From positions 1 to 30,894 of the forward strand of contig DATHSN010000033.1 of NCBI GenBank assembly GCA_035464115.1: DNA of 30,894 nt, written 5' to 3'. The stretch is from DATHSN01 sp035464115 (GTDB lineage Bacteria > Actinomycetota > Acidimicrobiia > Acidimicrobiales > SKKL01). The first letter of the stretch is position 1, and the number at the start of each line of letters is the position of its first letter. The notes beneath the pieces are model-generated. The model worked only from the letters and a program-made list of their open reading frames with translations. It did not search any database and was not told the origin of the DNA. This document shows positions 1 through 7,605 of the stretch, in pieces. A program made the position numbers and the translations under genes.

Positions 1-2
1 CT

Positions 3-1130
3 TCACGACGAGACCAGCGCCTCGCCGACGGGCACATAGGGACGGCCCAACGCCTCGGCCACGGCCGGGTTGGTGACGTGGCCGCCGGCGGTGTTGAACC
101 CCAGGGCGAGGGCGGGATCGGCGGCGGCGGCCGCGGCGGCGCCGTGCCGGGCCAGCGCCACCAGGTAGGGCAGGGTGGCGTTGGTGAGGGCGTGGGTGGA
201 CGTGTTGGGCACCGCGCCCGGCATGTTGCCCACCGCGTAGTGGACCACGTCGTGGACGACGAACGTGGGCTCGTGGTGGGTGGTCTCGCGCGACGTCTCG
301 ACGCAGCCGCCCTGGTCGATCGCGATGTCGACGATGACGGCGCCGGGCTTCATGCCCCGGACCATGTCCTCGGTGACGACCGTGGGGGCCCGACCGCCGG
401 GGACGAGCACCGCGCCGATGACCAGGTCGGCCTCGGCGACCTCGCGCTCGACGACCCCCCGGTTCGACGCGAGGGTGGTGACCCGACCGGTGCGGATCTG
501 GTCGAGGTAGCGCAGGCGGTCGAGGTTCTTGTCGAGGACCCGCACGTCGGCCTCGAGCCCGGCCGCCATCCACGCCGCGTTCCATCCGACGTTGCCGCCG
601 CCGAGGACGACGACCCGGGCGGGGTTCACCCCCGACACGCCCCCGAGCAGCACGCCGCGGCCGCCGCGGTGGCGCTCGAGGCACGCCGCGCCGACCTGCA
701 CCGCCATGCGCCCGGCCACCTCGCTCATGGGGGCGAGCAGGGGCAGTGCCCCGTTGGCGAGCTGGACGGTCTCGTAGGCGACGCCGGTGACCTTGGCGTC
801 GAGCAGCGCGGTGCCGACGCTCGGGTAGGCGGCGAGGTGGAGGTAGGTGAGCAGGACCTGACCGGGTCGGAAGTGCGGGAACTCGGCCGGCTGGGGCTCC
901 TTCACCTTGCAGACGAGGTCGGCGCGCGCCCACACCTCGGCCGCGGTGGGCACGACCTCGGCCCCGGCGGCGCGGTACTCGTCGTCGGTGATCGACGAGC
1001 CCCGTCCGGCGTCCGCCTCGACGAGCACCGCCACACCGAAGCCGACGGCCTCGCGCACGCCGTCGGGGGTGACGGCGACGCGGTTCTCGTCGGACTTCAC
1101 CTCGGCGGGGACGCCGACGACGAGCGTCAC
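3..1130 (-). CDS. ald: Alanine dehydrogenase
   Basis: NAD-dependent alanine dehydrogenase, reversibly converting L-alanine to pyruvate and ammonium in the cytoplasm. The 375-residue product matches the family length (about 370). The N-terminal motif VGVPAEVKSDENRVA, with Arg17, is the classic start of the Ald/PNT fold. LVCKVKEP (around 71-79) and YLHLA (His98) correspond to substrate-binding Lys and catalytic His. A dinucleotide-binding GGGNVG loop follows in the central domain. The reading frame is open further upstream, but the GTG at 1128-1130 is chosen because the family start lies there and because it overlaps the stop of the preceding aminotransferase gene by 4 bp (GTGA). The overlap implies translational coupling. 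I infer that Ald recycles alanine to pyruvate for the neighbouring transaminase. The gene is complete, ending 2 bases from the window edge. Confidence 0.95.
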   Translation of the reverse strand: MTLVVGVPAEVKSDENRVAVTPDGVREAVGFGVAVLVEADAGRGSSITDDEYRAAGAEVVPTAAEVWARADLVCKVKEPQPAEFPHFRPGQVLLTYLHLAAYPSVGTALLDAKVTGVAYETVQLANGALPLLAPMSEVAGRMAVQVGAACLERHRGGRGVLLGGVSGVNPARVVVLGGGNVGWNAAWMAAGLEADVRVLDKNLDRLRYLDQIRTGRVTTLASNRGVVEREVAEADLVIGAVLVPGGRAPTVVTEDMVRGMKPGAVIVDIAIDQGGCVETSRETTHHEPTFVVHDVVHYAVGNMPGAVPNTSTHALTNATLPYLVALARHGAAAAAAADPALALGFNTAGGHVTNPAVAEALGRPYVPVGEALVSS

Positions 1131-2500
1131 CGCCCCATCTCCGCCATGGCCTCGGTGAGCGCGGTGCGCAGGATGCCGCTGATCTTGTCGAACTCGTCGG
1201 GGCCGGCGATGAGGGGCGGGGCCAGCTGGACCACCGGATCGCCGCGGTCGTCGGCCCGGCAGTGCAGACCCAGCTCGAGCAGGCGCTTGGAGAGGAAGCC
1301 CCGCAGCAGCCACTCGGCCTCCTCGCCGGTGAACGACTCGCGGGTGTCACGGTCCTTCACCAGCTCGATGCCGTAGAAGTAGCCGGTGCCGCGGATGTCG
1401 CCGACGATGGGGAGGTCGGACAGGTCGTCGAGCGCGGCCCGGAAGACCGACTCGTTGGCCGACACGTGGGCGAGCAGGTCCTCGCGCTCGAAGATGTCGA
1501 GGTTGGCCAGCGCCACCGCGCAGCTCACCGGATGGCCGCCGAAGGTGATGCCGTGGAGGAACATGGCGCCCTCGCCGGTGAACGGCTCGGCGATGCGCTC
1601 CGACACGATCAGCGCGCCGAGCGGCGAGTAGCCCGAGGTGAGGCCCTTGGCCGAGGTGATCATGTCGGGCTGGTAGTCGAACTTCTCGGCGCCGAACATG
1701 GTGCCGAGGCGGCCGTAGGCGCAGATGACCTCGTCGGAGACGAGCAGCACGCCGTGACGGTCGCAGATCTCGCGCAGGCGCTGGAAGTAGCCCTCGGGCG
1801 GGGTGAAGCACCCGCCGGAGTTCTGGACCGGCTCCACGAACACGGCGGCGACCGACTCCGGTCCCTCCCGCAGGATCACCCGCTCGATGTCGTCGGCGCA
1901 CGACAGCGTGCAGGCCGGCTGGTTCGCGCAGAAGTCGCAGCGGTAGCGGTTGGTGTTGGCGGCCTTGTGGGCACCGGGCACCAGCGGCTCGAAGATGTTG
2001 CGGATGGCCGACACGCCGGTGATGGCGAGGGCCCCCATGGTGGTGCCGTGGTAGGCGACGTTGCGGGAGATCACCTTGGTGCGCTGGGGCTGGCCGATGG
2101 CCTTGAAGTACTGGCGGGCCAGCTTCCAGGCCGACTCGACGGCCTCGGCGCCACCGGTGGTGAAGAACACCCGGTTCAGGTCGCCCGGCGCCGACTGGCC
2201 GATCCGGGCGGCCAGCTCGATGGCGGCCGGGTGGGCGTAGGTCCACAACGGGAAGAACGCCAGGTCGGTGGCCTGCTTGGCCGCGGCCTCGGCCAGCTCG
2301 GTGCGGCCGTGGCCCACCTGCACCACGAACAGCCCGGCGAGCCCGTCGAGGATCTTGTGGCCCTCGTTGTCCCAGACGTAGCAGCCCTCGCCGCGCTCGA
2401 TGATGCGCAGCTCGGCCGAGCCGTCGGAGCCGAGACGGCTGAAGTGGCCCCAGAGGTGGCGGCGCGCCATCTCTTGCAGCTCATCGGCGGTGGGGGACAT
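1127..2500 (-). CDS. Class III omega-aminotransferase (putrescine/beta-alanine:pyruvate type)
   Basis: PLP-dependent class III aminotransferase of 457 residues, cytoplasmic. Visible motifs: TTGGAEAVESAWKLAR (114-129, PLP phosphate site), SDEV (Asp256, pyridine nitrogen partner) and SAKGLTSG with the Schiff-base Lys285. Family members transfer terminal amino groups of putrescine, beta-alanine or similar substrates to pyruvate. The exact substrate cannot be read from sequence. A four-cysteine cluster (C188, C191, C197, C201; spacing CX2CX5CX3C) sits in an insert before the EPVQ segment. The ATG at 2498-2500 has GAGGAG 8 nt upstream; longer upstream starts lack this and enter the divergent amidohydrolase gene. 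The 3' end overlaps ald (GTGA), so the pair forms an operon that could regenerate pyruvate. The substrate link to polyamines is inferred from the window context. Confidence 0.9.
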   Translation of the reverse strand: MSPTADELQEMARRHLWGHFSRLGSDGSAELRIIERGEGCYVWDNEGHKILDGLAGLFVVQVGHGRTELAEAAAKQATDLAFFPLWTYAHPAAIELAARIGQSAPGDLNRVFFTTGGAEAVESAWKLARQYFKAIGQPQRTKVISRNVAYHGTTMGALAITGVSAIRNIFEPLVPGAHKAANTNRYRCDFCANQPACTLSCADDIERVILREGPESVAAVFVEPVQNSGGCFTPPEGYFQRLREICDRHGVLLVSDEVICAYGRLGTMFGAEKFDYQPDMITSAKGLTSGYSPLGALIVSERIAEPFTGEGAMFLHGITFGGHPVSCAVALANLDIFEREDLLAHVSANESVFRAALDDLSDLPIVGDIRGTGYFYGIELVKDRDTRESFTGEEAEWLLRGFLSKRLLELGLHCRADDRGDPVVQLAPPLIAGPDEFDKISGILRTALTEAMAEMGR

Positions 2501-2534
2501 GCGGCACGCTCCTCGGGTCAGGTCCTGCTGATCC

Positions 2535-2571
2535 AACCGCATCGACCGGGTTCGCGCAAGCGATTCGATCG
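2535..2571 (-). promoter_or_regulatory. Candidate promoter with shared upstream motif (site A) for the aminotransferase-ald operon
   Basis: Read on the minus strand, CGATCGAATCGCTTGC (2556-2571) runs into a TTGCGC hexamer that could be a -35 box. Exactly 17 nt later stands TTGGAT, a plausible -10, leaving a leader of about 30 nt before the SD and ATG at 2500. The 16-mer matches 14 of 16 positions of site C upstream of the second aminotransferase, and it shares the 10-mer ATCGCTTGCG with site B upstream of patD. The promoter assignment and the regulatory role are inference. Confidence 0.4.
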
Positions 2572-2663
2572 TGAACAGCCGATGACGATGACAGATTCGT
2601 GACCACCGGGCTGCTCCCGGCCCCATCCCGGCGGCGTCGCCCGGGTGGTGGCAGGCTGCGGCG

Positions 2664-4277
2664 GTGACCCACGCCGAGCTGCTCTTCCGCGGGACCGTCC
2701 GCACCGGCGACCCGCTGCGCCCCCTCGCCGACGCCCTCGCCGTGGCCGACGGCGTGGTGGTGGCGCTCGACGACGCCGCCCGCGCCGCGGCCGACCGCAC
2801 CACCGAGGTGATCGACCTCGGCGGCGGCGCGCTCCTCCCCGCCTTCCGCGACGGCCACCTGCACCCGCTGTGGGGCGGGATGGAGCTGCTCGAGGCCCCG
2901 CTGGTCGGGGCCCGGAGCGTCGACGAGCTGATCGAGCGGGTGGCCCGCTACGCCGCCGAGCACCCCGAGCTCGAGTGGATCACCGGCGGCGGACACGATC
3001 CCACGCTCGCCCCCGGCGGCGTGTTCCTCGCCGAGTGGCTCGACCGGGCGGTCGACGACCGACCCGCGTTCCTGCTCGCCAACGACCACCACACCGCATG
3101 GGTGAACACCGAGGCGCTGCGCCGCGCCGGCATCGACGCGGCCACGCCCGACCCCGACCTCGGGCGCATCGGTCGCCACGGCGACGGCTCCCCCAACGGC
3201 ACGCTCTTCGAGTGGACCGCCCAGGCCCTCGTCACCCGGGTGATGCCCGAACGGCCGCCCGAGCACCGCGCCGCCGGCCTCGACCGGGCGATGGCCGAGC
3301 TCGCCCGCCACGGCATCGTGTGGGGCCAGGAGGCGGCTGCCGCGGTCCGCGACCTCGACGTGTACCTGGCCGCGGCCACCGCCGGTCGCCTCACCGCCCG
3401 GGTGAACGTGGCGCTGTGGTCCGAGCCCGGTCGCTGGCCCGATCAGCGGCCCCGGTTCGTCGCCGCCCGGGCCCGGGCCGAGGCCGAGGGGGCCGGGCTG
3501 GTCACCGCCCGCACCGTGAAGATGTTCGCCGACGGGGTCATCGAGGCCGGCACCGCGGCGCTGCTCGAGCCCTACGCCGACGAGCCCCACTCGTGCGGGC
3601 TGCCGGTGTGGACCGCCGCCGAGCTGGCCGAGGCGGCGGTGGCCTTCGACGCCGATGGCTTCCAGCTGCACGTGCACGCCATCGGCGACGCCGGCGTGCG
3701 GGCCGCGCTCGACGCGGTCGAGGCCGCCATCACGCGCAACGGCCCCCGCGACCGGCGCCCGGTCATCGCCCACACCCAGCTGGTGCACCCCGACGACCTC
3801 CCCCGGTTCAGCCGCCTGGGGGTCATCGCCAACTTCGAGCCCCTGTGGGCCCAGCTCGACCCGACCATGGTCGACCTCACCCTGCCCCGCCTCGGCCCGG
3901 TGCGCGGCGAGTGGCTCTACCCGATGGGCGGGCTGGCCCGGCGGGGTACCCGGATCAGCTTCGGCAGCGACTGGCCGGTGTCGTCGGTGCAGCCCCTCGC
4001 CGGGCTGGCCGTGGCCGTCACCCGCCGCACCCCCGAGGGGGTGCCCATCGACGGCTGGCTGCCCGAGGAGCGCCTCGGGCTCGACGCCGCCCTCGCCGCC
4101 TACAGCGCCGGCACGGCCTTCCAGGCGTTCGACGACGACCGTGGACGGCTCACCGTCGGGTCCCCCGCCGATGCGGTGTGGCTCGGCGACGACCCCGCCC
4201 ACCGCCCGCCCGACGAGCTGGCCGACCTGAGGGTGCAGGGCACCTGGCTCGACGGCCGGGCCACGTTCCTGCCCTGA
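2664..4277 (+). CDS. Amidohydrolase family 3 (YtcJ-like) metal-dependent hydrolase
   Basis: 537-residue member of the amidohydrolase superfamily, YtcJ/amidohydrolase-3 branch, probably cytoplasmic (no signal peptide). Metal ligands of the fold are visible in order: DGHLHP (His65, His67), the KMFADG segment (Lys286), LHVHAIGD (His338), IAHTQ (His370) and FGSDWPV (Asp436). These enzymes hydrolyse C-N or related bonds of varied amides and formamides; substrates are rarely known and I cannot assign one. The GTG start at 2664 gives the usual N-terminal strand of the composite beta-sandwich. The 163-bp divergent gap to the aminotransferase gene carries that gene's promoter; no clear SD is seen for this gene. 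It converges on the monooxygenase gene with a 28-bp gap and no obvious terminator hairpin. Confidence 0.85.
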   Translation: MTHAELLFRGTVRTGDPLRPLADALAVADGVVVALDDAARAAADRTTEVIDLGGGALLPAFRDGHLHPLWGGMELLEAPLVGARSVDELIERVARYAAEHPELEWITGGGHDPTLAPGGVFLAEWLDRAVDDRPAFLLANDHHTAWVNTEALRRAGIDAATPDPDLGRIGRHGDGSPNGTLFEWTAQALVTRVMPERPPEHRAAGLDRAMAELARHGIVWGQEAAAAVRDLDVYLAAATAGRLTARVNVALWSEPGRWPDQRPRFVAARARAEAEGAGLVTARTVKMFADGVIEAGTAALLEPYADEPHSCGLPVWTAAELAEAAVAFDADGFQLHVHAIGDAGVRAALDAVEAAITRNGPRDRRPVIAHTQLVHPDDLPRFSRLGVIANFEPLWAQLDPTMVDLTLPRLGPVRGEWLYPMGGLARRGTRISFGSDWPVSSVQPLAGLAVAVTRRTPEGVPIDGWLPEERLGLDAALAAYSAGTAFQAFDDDRGRLTVGSPADAVWLGDDPAHRPPDELADLRVQGTWLDGRATFLP

Positions 4278-4305
4278 TCGCGGCGCGCAGCCGGGTCGGG
4301 CGGGG

Positions 4306-6099
4306 CTACCGGAAGCTGAGCCCGGCGAAGTCGCCGGTCGATCGCCACTCGTCGAGGTAGCGGAAGAACGCCATCGCCCCGTGGGGGTAGCCGACGAGGA
4401 GCCGCTGGTGGGGCTCGGGCTCGCGGCCCTCGTTGTTGTAGTAGCCGGGGGTGCAGTCCGGCGACCCGAGCATCCGCCCCGGACCCGAGGCGAGCAGGTC
4501 GAGCCACGCCTGCTCGGCCTCGGCGGCGACCTCGACCTGGTGGTGGCCGTGGTCGAGGGCGTGGCGCACGACGGCGGCGATGGTGCGGCCCGACTCGGTG
4601 AGGTTGTGGGGCACGTTGGAGATGAGGTTGGCGCCCTGGGTGGGCTGCACGACGAACAGGTTCGGGAACCCGTGCACGTGGATGCCGTGGAGGGTGCGCA
4701 TCCCCTCGGCCCAGCACTCCGAGAGCCGCAGGCCGTCACGCCCCACCGGGTCGTAGCCGGCCCGCCGGGTGTACTCGGAGCCGACCTCGAACCCGGAGGC
4801 GTAGATGATGCAGTCGACCTCGGTCTCCACGCCGTTGGCCACCACCCCCCGCTCGGTGATGCGCTCGACGCCCCGGCCGTCGGTGTCGACCAGGTGGACG
4901 TTGGGCCGGTTGAAGGTCTGCAGGTACTCGTCGTGGAAGCACGGGCGCTTGCAGAGCTGGCCGTACCAGGCCTTGAGCGCCTGAGCGGTGTCGGGGTCGG
5001 CGACCACGGCGTCGACCCGGGCCCGGATCTCCTCCATCTTCTCGAAGTCGGCGTCCTCGTAGGCGGCGAGCATCTTCACCGGGGTGCGGTCCTCGGGGGC
5101 GAGCGCAGCCAGGCGTGACTGGATGCGGCGGGCGAGGTCGGTCCAGCCGTCTTGCACCAGGTCCTCGTCGGCCATGGCCCCGGTCTGGTTGGCGGTGAAG
5201 TTCTCGAGCCAGCGCTGCTGCCAGCCGGGGGTGGCGATGCGGGCGAACCACTCGGGGTCGGTGGGCTGGTTGTCGCGCACGTCGACCGACGACGGGGTCC
5301 GCTGGAACACGAACAGCTCACCGCAGGCCCGGCCCAGGTGGGGCACGCACTGCACGGCCGTGGCCCCGGTGCCGATGATGGCCACCTTCTTGTCGGCCAG
5401 GCGGTCCATGGGCGCGCCCCGCCAGTCGCCGCCCGTGTAGGCGTAGTCCCAGCGGCTGGTGTGGAACGAGTGGCCGGCGAAGTCCTCGATGCCGGCGATG
5501 CCGGGGAGCTTGGGGACGTGCAGCGGGCCGGTGCCCATGGCGAGGAACTGTGCGGTGAACCGGTCGCCCCGGTCGGTCGACACGATCCAGCACGACTGGG
5601 CGTCGTCCCACTCGAGCCCGGTGACCTCGGTGTGGAACAGGGCCCGGTCGTACAGGCCGTACTGGCGGGCGATCCGCCGGCAGTGCTCGAAGATCTCGGG
5701 GCCGTGGGTGTACTTCTCCGACGGCATGTGCCCGGTCTCCTCGAGCAACGGCAGGTAGACGAACGACGCGGTGTCGCACTGGGCGCCGGGGTAGCGGTTC
5801 CAGTACCAGGTGCCGCCGACGTCGCCGCCCTTGTCGATGAGGCGCACGTCGTCGATGCCGGCCTCGACGAGGCGGGCGCCGGTGACCAGCCCGGCGAACC
5901 CGGCGCCGATGAAGGCGACGGTCACGTGGTCGGTGACCGGCTCGCGCTCGACGCGGGGCGTGTAGGGGTCGCCGTGGTCGTGGGCGAGCTGGTCGTCGAG
6001 GCGGACGTACTGGCGGTTCCCGTCGGGGCGCAGCCGCTTGTCGCGCTCCTCGCGGTACTTGCGCCGGAGCGCGTCCTTGTCGATCCCCTGGCCAGCCAT
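4306..6099 (-). CDS. Type I Baeyer-Villiger / flavin-containing monooxygenase
   Basis: 597-residue FAD- and NADPH-dependent monooxygenase. Two Rossmann motifs are visible: GAGFAG (65-70, FAD) and GTGATA (243-248, NADPH). Between them lie GGTWYWNRYPG (95-105) and the Baeyer-Villiger fingerprint FAGHSFHTSRWD (207-218), which fits FxGxxxHxxxW(P/D). The family inserts oxygen next to ketones to give esters or lactones; the ketone or steroid substrate is unknown here. A charged, Arg/Lys-rich N-terminal extension of about 55 residues precedes the FAD domain, as in cyclohexanone/steroid-type enzymes. The ATG at 6097-6099 has GGGGGAG upstream. The leader contains an inverted repeat at 6122-6140 and a TACAGT hexamer at 6152-6157. 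The gene stands alone, convergent with the amidohydrolase and divergent from the exported-protein pair. Confidence 0.92.
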   Translation of the reverse strand: MAGQGIDKDALRRKYREERDKRLRPDGNRQYVRLDDQLAHDHGDPYTPRVEREPVTDHVTVAFIGAGFAGLVTGARLVEAGIDDVRLIDKGGDVGGTWYWNRYPGAQCDTASFVYLPLLEETGHMPSEKYTHGPEIFEHCRRIARQYGLYDRALFHTEVTGLEWDDAQSCWIVSTDRGDRFTAQFLAMGTGPLHVPKLPGIAGIEDFAGHSFHTSRWDYAYTGGDWRGAPMDRLADKKVAIIGTGATAVQCVPHLGRACGELFVFQRTPSSVDVRDNQPTDPEWFARIATPGWQQRWLENFTANQTGAMADEDLVQDGWTDLARRIQSRLAALAPEDRTPVKMLAAYEDADFEKMEEIRARVDAVVADPDTAQALKAWYGQLCKRPCFHDEYLQTFNRPNVHLVDTDGRGVERITERGVVANGVETEVDCIIYASGFEVGSEYTRRAGYDPVGRDGLRLSECWAEGMRTLHGIHVHGFPNLFVVQPTQGANLISNVPHNLTESGRTIAAVVRHALDHGHHQVEVAAEAEQAWLDLLASGPGRMLGSPDCTPGYYNNEGREPEPHQRLLVGYPHGAMAFFRYLDEWRSTGDFAGLSFR

Positions 6100-6121
6100 C
6101 GTCGTCTCCCCCGACCGCAGC

Positions 6122-6140
6122 CCACCTCGACCCGAGGTGG
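6122..6140 (-). promoter_or_regulatory. Inverted repeat in the monooxygenase leader (candidate operator or hairpin)
   Basis: CCACCTCG and CGAGGTGG form a perfect 8-bp inverted repeat around a 3-nt centre, 23 bp upstream of the monooxygenase ATG. It lies just downstream of a TACAGT hexamer (6152-6157, minus strand) that fits a -10 box. It could be a repressor operator or an mRNA hairpin close to the SD. No regulator gene is adjacent. Confidence 0.45.
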
Positions 6141-6221
6141 CGTCGCCCCCGACTGTAGGGCGACCAGAGGTCGACAGTCGGACCGCGCCAGCCCGCGTCG
6201 GCGGCTCCCGGGTCGCCCAGA

Positions 6222-6239
6222 TAGGGGGATTTCCCCCTA
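6222..6239. promoter_or_regulatory. Perfect 8-2-8 inverted repeat (candidate operator) between monooxygenase and exported-protein genes
   Basis: TAGGGGGATTTCCCCCTA consists of two perfect 8-bp arms separated by TT. It lies about 90 bp upstream of the ATG at 6329 and about 120 bp upstream of the divergent monooxygenase start. A TTGACG hexamer on the minus strand (6243-6248) abuts it. The architecture is that of a dimeric regulator site, but which gene it controls and what binds it cannot be read. Confidence 0.5.
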
Positions 6240-6328
6240 GTGACCGTCAAGCCGCTCTGCCACGGTCAGTGGTCGAGATGGGTCTCGGTACCAGCCGAGC
6301 CGACGATGCGACGGGGAGCGTGACGGTC

Positions 6329-7114
6329 ATGGGTGGATCGAGCGGCGCCGGGCGACCGGCCGGGAGACGATGGGTGCGCAAGTCGCTGGCGGTGGGGGCG
6401 GTGATGGCCATCGGCTTCGTGAGCAGCGTGGTGGTGGCCGAGTGGCTCGCCACCGGCACGGGCTCCGGCTCGGTGCGGGCGGTGGAGGCCCAGGAGCTGA
6501 CCACCCAGGACGTGGTTCTCGACGGGTCGCTCTACCCCGGCGGCACCGCCGACCTCACCGTGCGGATCGACAACCCCAACCCGTTCCCGGTGACGGTCAC
6601 CTCGGTCACCCAAGCCGGCGCGATCACCTCGGGCATCCCGGAGTGCGACGCGAACAACGCGGTGACGCTGGACCCGAAGAACCCGGTGTCGCTGGCCGTG
6701 TCCGCCGGTTCGGCCCAGACCTTCACCCTCGCCGGGTGGGTGGCCATGGGTGCCGATGCGGCGAACGAGTGCCAGGGCGCGCTGTTCACCATCCCCCTGT
6801 CGCTCAACGGCGGCTCCGGTGCCGATGACGGCGGCGGAGGCGGCGGCGACGACGTGCCGCTCGACTGTGACGACGGCGATCCGGACACCTTCGACTTCGA
6901 GCAGGACGGCCAGTGCTTCAACCTCGAAGAAGGTGCGGCGTGCCCGGGCGGAACCATCTCGGCCGGCGTGTGCGTCCAGTCGGATCTCGACGGCGACGGC
7001 TTCACCGTCGAGGCCGGCGACTGCGACGACACCGACCCGACCGTCAACCCCGACGCCGCCGAGGTCGTGGGCAACGACGTCGACGAGAACTGCGACGGGT
7101 CGCTCGAGACGTGA
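6329..7114 (+). CDS. Exported/membrane-anchored protein with MopE-like metal-binding tail
   Basis: 261-residue predicted exported protein of unknown function. Arg/Lys-rich residues 10-18 and a hydrophobic stretch at 19-40 look like an uncleaved or Sec signal. A beta-rich domain (about 60-160) contains LYPGGTADLTVRIDNPNPFP and ADAANECQG, with Cys106 and Cys149 positioned for a disulfide. A Gly/Asp linker (161-175) leads to a Cys/Asp-rich tail. The last 40 residues carry DLDGDGFTVEAGDCDD, then DPTVNPDAAEVVGNDVDENC, the putative metal-binding (MopE/thrombospondin type 3-like) motif expected to bind Ca2+ or another metal outside the cell. ATG 6329 has GGGGAG 10 nt upstream; in-frame ATG 6278 and GTG 6320 are less well placed. 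The stop overlaps the next gene by 4 bp. Confidence 0.8.
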   Translation: MGGSSGAGRPAGRRWVRKSLAVGAVMAIGFVSSVVVAEWLATGTGSGSVRAVEAQELTTQDVVLDGSLYPGGTADLTVRIDNPNPFPVTVTSVTQAGAITSGIPECDANNAVTLDPKNPVSLAVSAGSAQTFTLAGWVAMGADAANECQGALFTIPLSLNGGSGADDGGGGGGDDVPLDCDDGDPDTFDFEQDGQCFNLEEGAACPGGTISAGVCVQSDLDGDGFTVEAGDCDDTDPTVNPDAAEVVGNDVDENCDGSLET

Positions 7115-7536
7115 CCACTCGGCGGGTGGTGGTGGCGATCGTGGTGATCGCCACCACCGCCCTCGCGGTCTCCGGGGTGGCCCTGGCCGCTCGCGGGGGT
7201 GGACGACCGGCGCCGCCGGCGCCCGTGGCGTTGACGCTCTCGGGCGCCGTCGACGGGCTGTTCCCGGGCGCGTCGACGGTCCTCCCGGTGAACGTGGGCA
7301 ACCCCTACCGCTTCGCGGTCCGGGTCACGTCGCTCGAGGTGGTCGTGGGCGACGCCAGCGCCGCCTGCCGGGCGACGGTGCTCGAGCTCGGGCCGGCGCC
7401 CCCGGGCGCCGTGCTCCCCCGGCGCGGATCGGCGGTGATCGACGTGCCGATCGCCATGCGCGCCGACGCACCGAACGAGTGCCAGGGGGCGGTGTTCCCG
7501 GTCGACTACACCGCCACCGCCGAGCGCGACCGTTGA
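7111..7536 (+). CDS. Small exported protein, paralogue of the upstream MopE-like protein
   Basis: 141-residue predicted membrane-anchored or secreted protein of unknown function. Arg4-Arg5 and hydrophobic residues 6-27 form a signal or anchor, followed by a short Pro-rich linker and one beta-rich domain. That domain repeats the landmarks of the preceding protein: FPGASTVLPVNVGNPYRFAVRVTSL matches its LYPGG...NPNPFPVTVTSV stretch, and ADAPNECQGAVFPV matches ADAANECQGALFTI. Cys86 and Cys124 occupy equivalent positions. The metal-binding tail is absent. The GTG start at 7111 overlaps the upstream stop (GTGA), so the two are co-translated and probably act together on the cell surface. A duplication inside the operon is the simplest origin. 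The domain recurs in actinobacterial surface proteins, but I know no assigned function. Confidence 0.75.
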   Translation: MTTRRVVVAIVVIATTALAVSGVALAARGGGRPAPPAPVALTLSGAVDGLFPGASTVLPVNVGNPYRFAVRVTSLEVVVGDASAACRATVLELGPAPPGAVLPRRGSAVIDVPIAMRADAPNECQGAVFPVDYTATAERDR

Positions 7537-7581
7537 TCGACAGGGCGACGCGCCTCGGGGCCGGGTCGAGGTGCTCGGGAT

Positions 7582-7598
7582 TCCTACCTTGGTAGGAT
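7582..7598 (+). promoter_or_regulatory. Leaderless promoter and palindromic operator of the first toxin-antitoxin operon
   Basis: TCCTACCTTGGTAGGA (7582-7597) is a perfect 7-2-7 inverted repeat. It overlaps an extended -10, TGGTAGGAT (hexamer TAGGAT at 7593-7598), which ends 7 nt before the ATG at 7606. There is no SD sequence, so the mRNA is predicted to start at or next to the ATG. Binding of the ribbon-helix-helix antitoxin here would block the promoter, the usual autoregulation of such operons. Confidence 0.6.
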
Positions 7599-7605
7599 TT
7601 CACCC

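Noticed and set aside
1130..1313. N-terminal extension of alanine dehydrogenase
   Set aside because: The added residues are Pro/Arg-rich, lie within the aminotransferase gene and precede the family's normal start. The GTGA overlap explains the start better.
2500..2803. N-terminal extension of the first aminotransferase
   Set aside because: It would overlap the divergent amidohydrolase and the promoter region. The ATG at 2500 has a well-spaced SD.
2481..4739. Minus-strand open frame of about 750 codons opposite the amidohydrolase
   Set aside because: The amidohydrolase on the plus strand has all metal ligands in order. The opposite frame is low-complexity and runs into the monooxygenase gene out of frame.
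6038..6328. N-terminal extension of the MopE-like protein into the monooxygenase leader
   Set aside because: It would bury the signal-anchor segment deep in the protein and overlap the divergent gene. ATG 6329 has an SD and places the basic-hydrophobic signal at the N-terminus.
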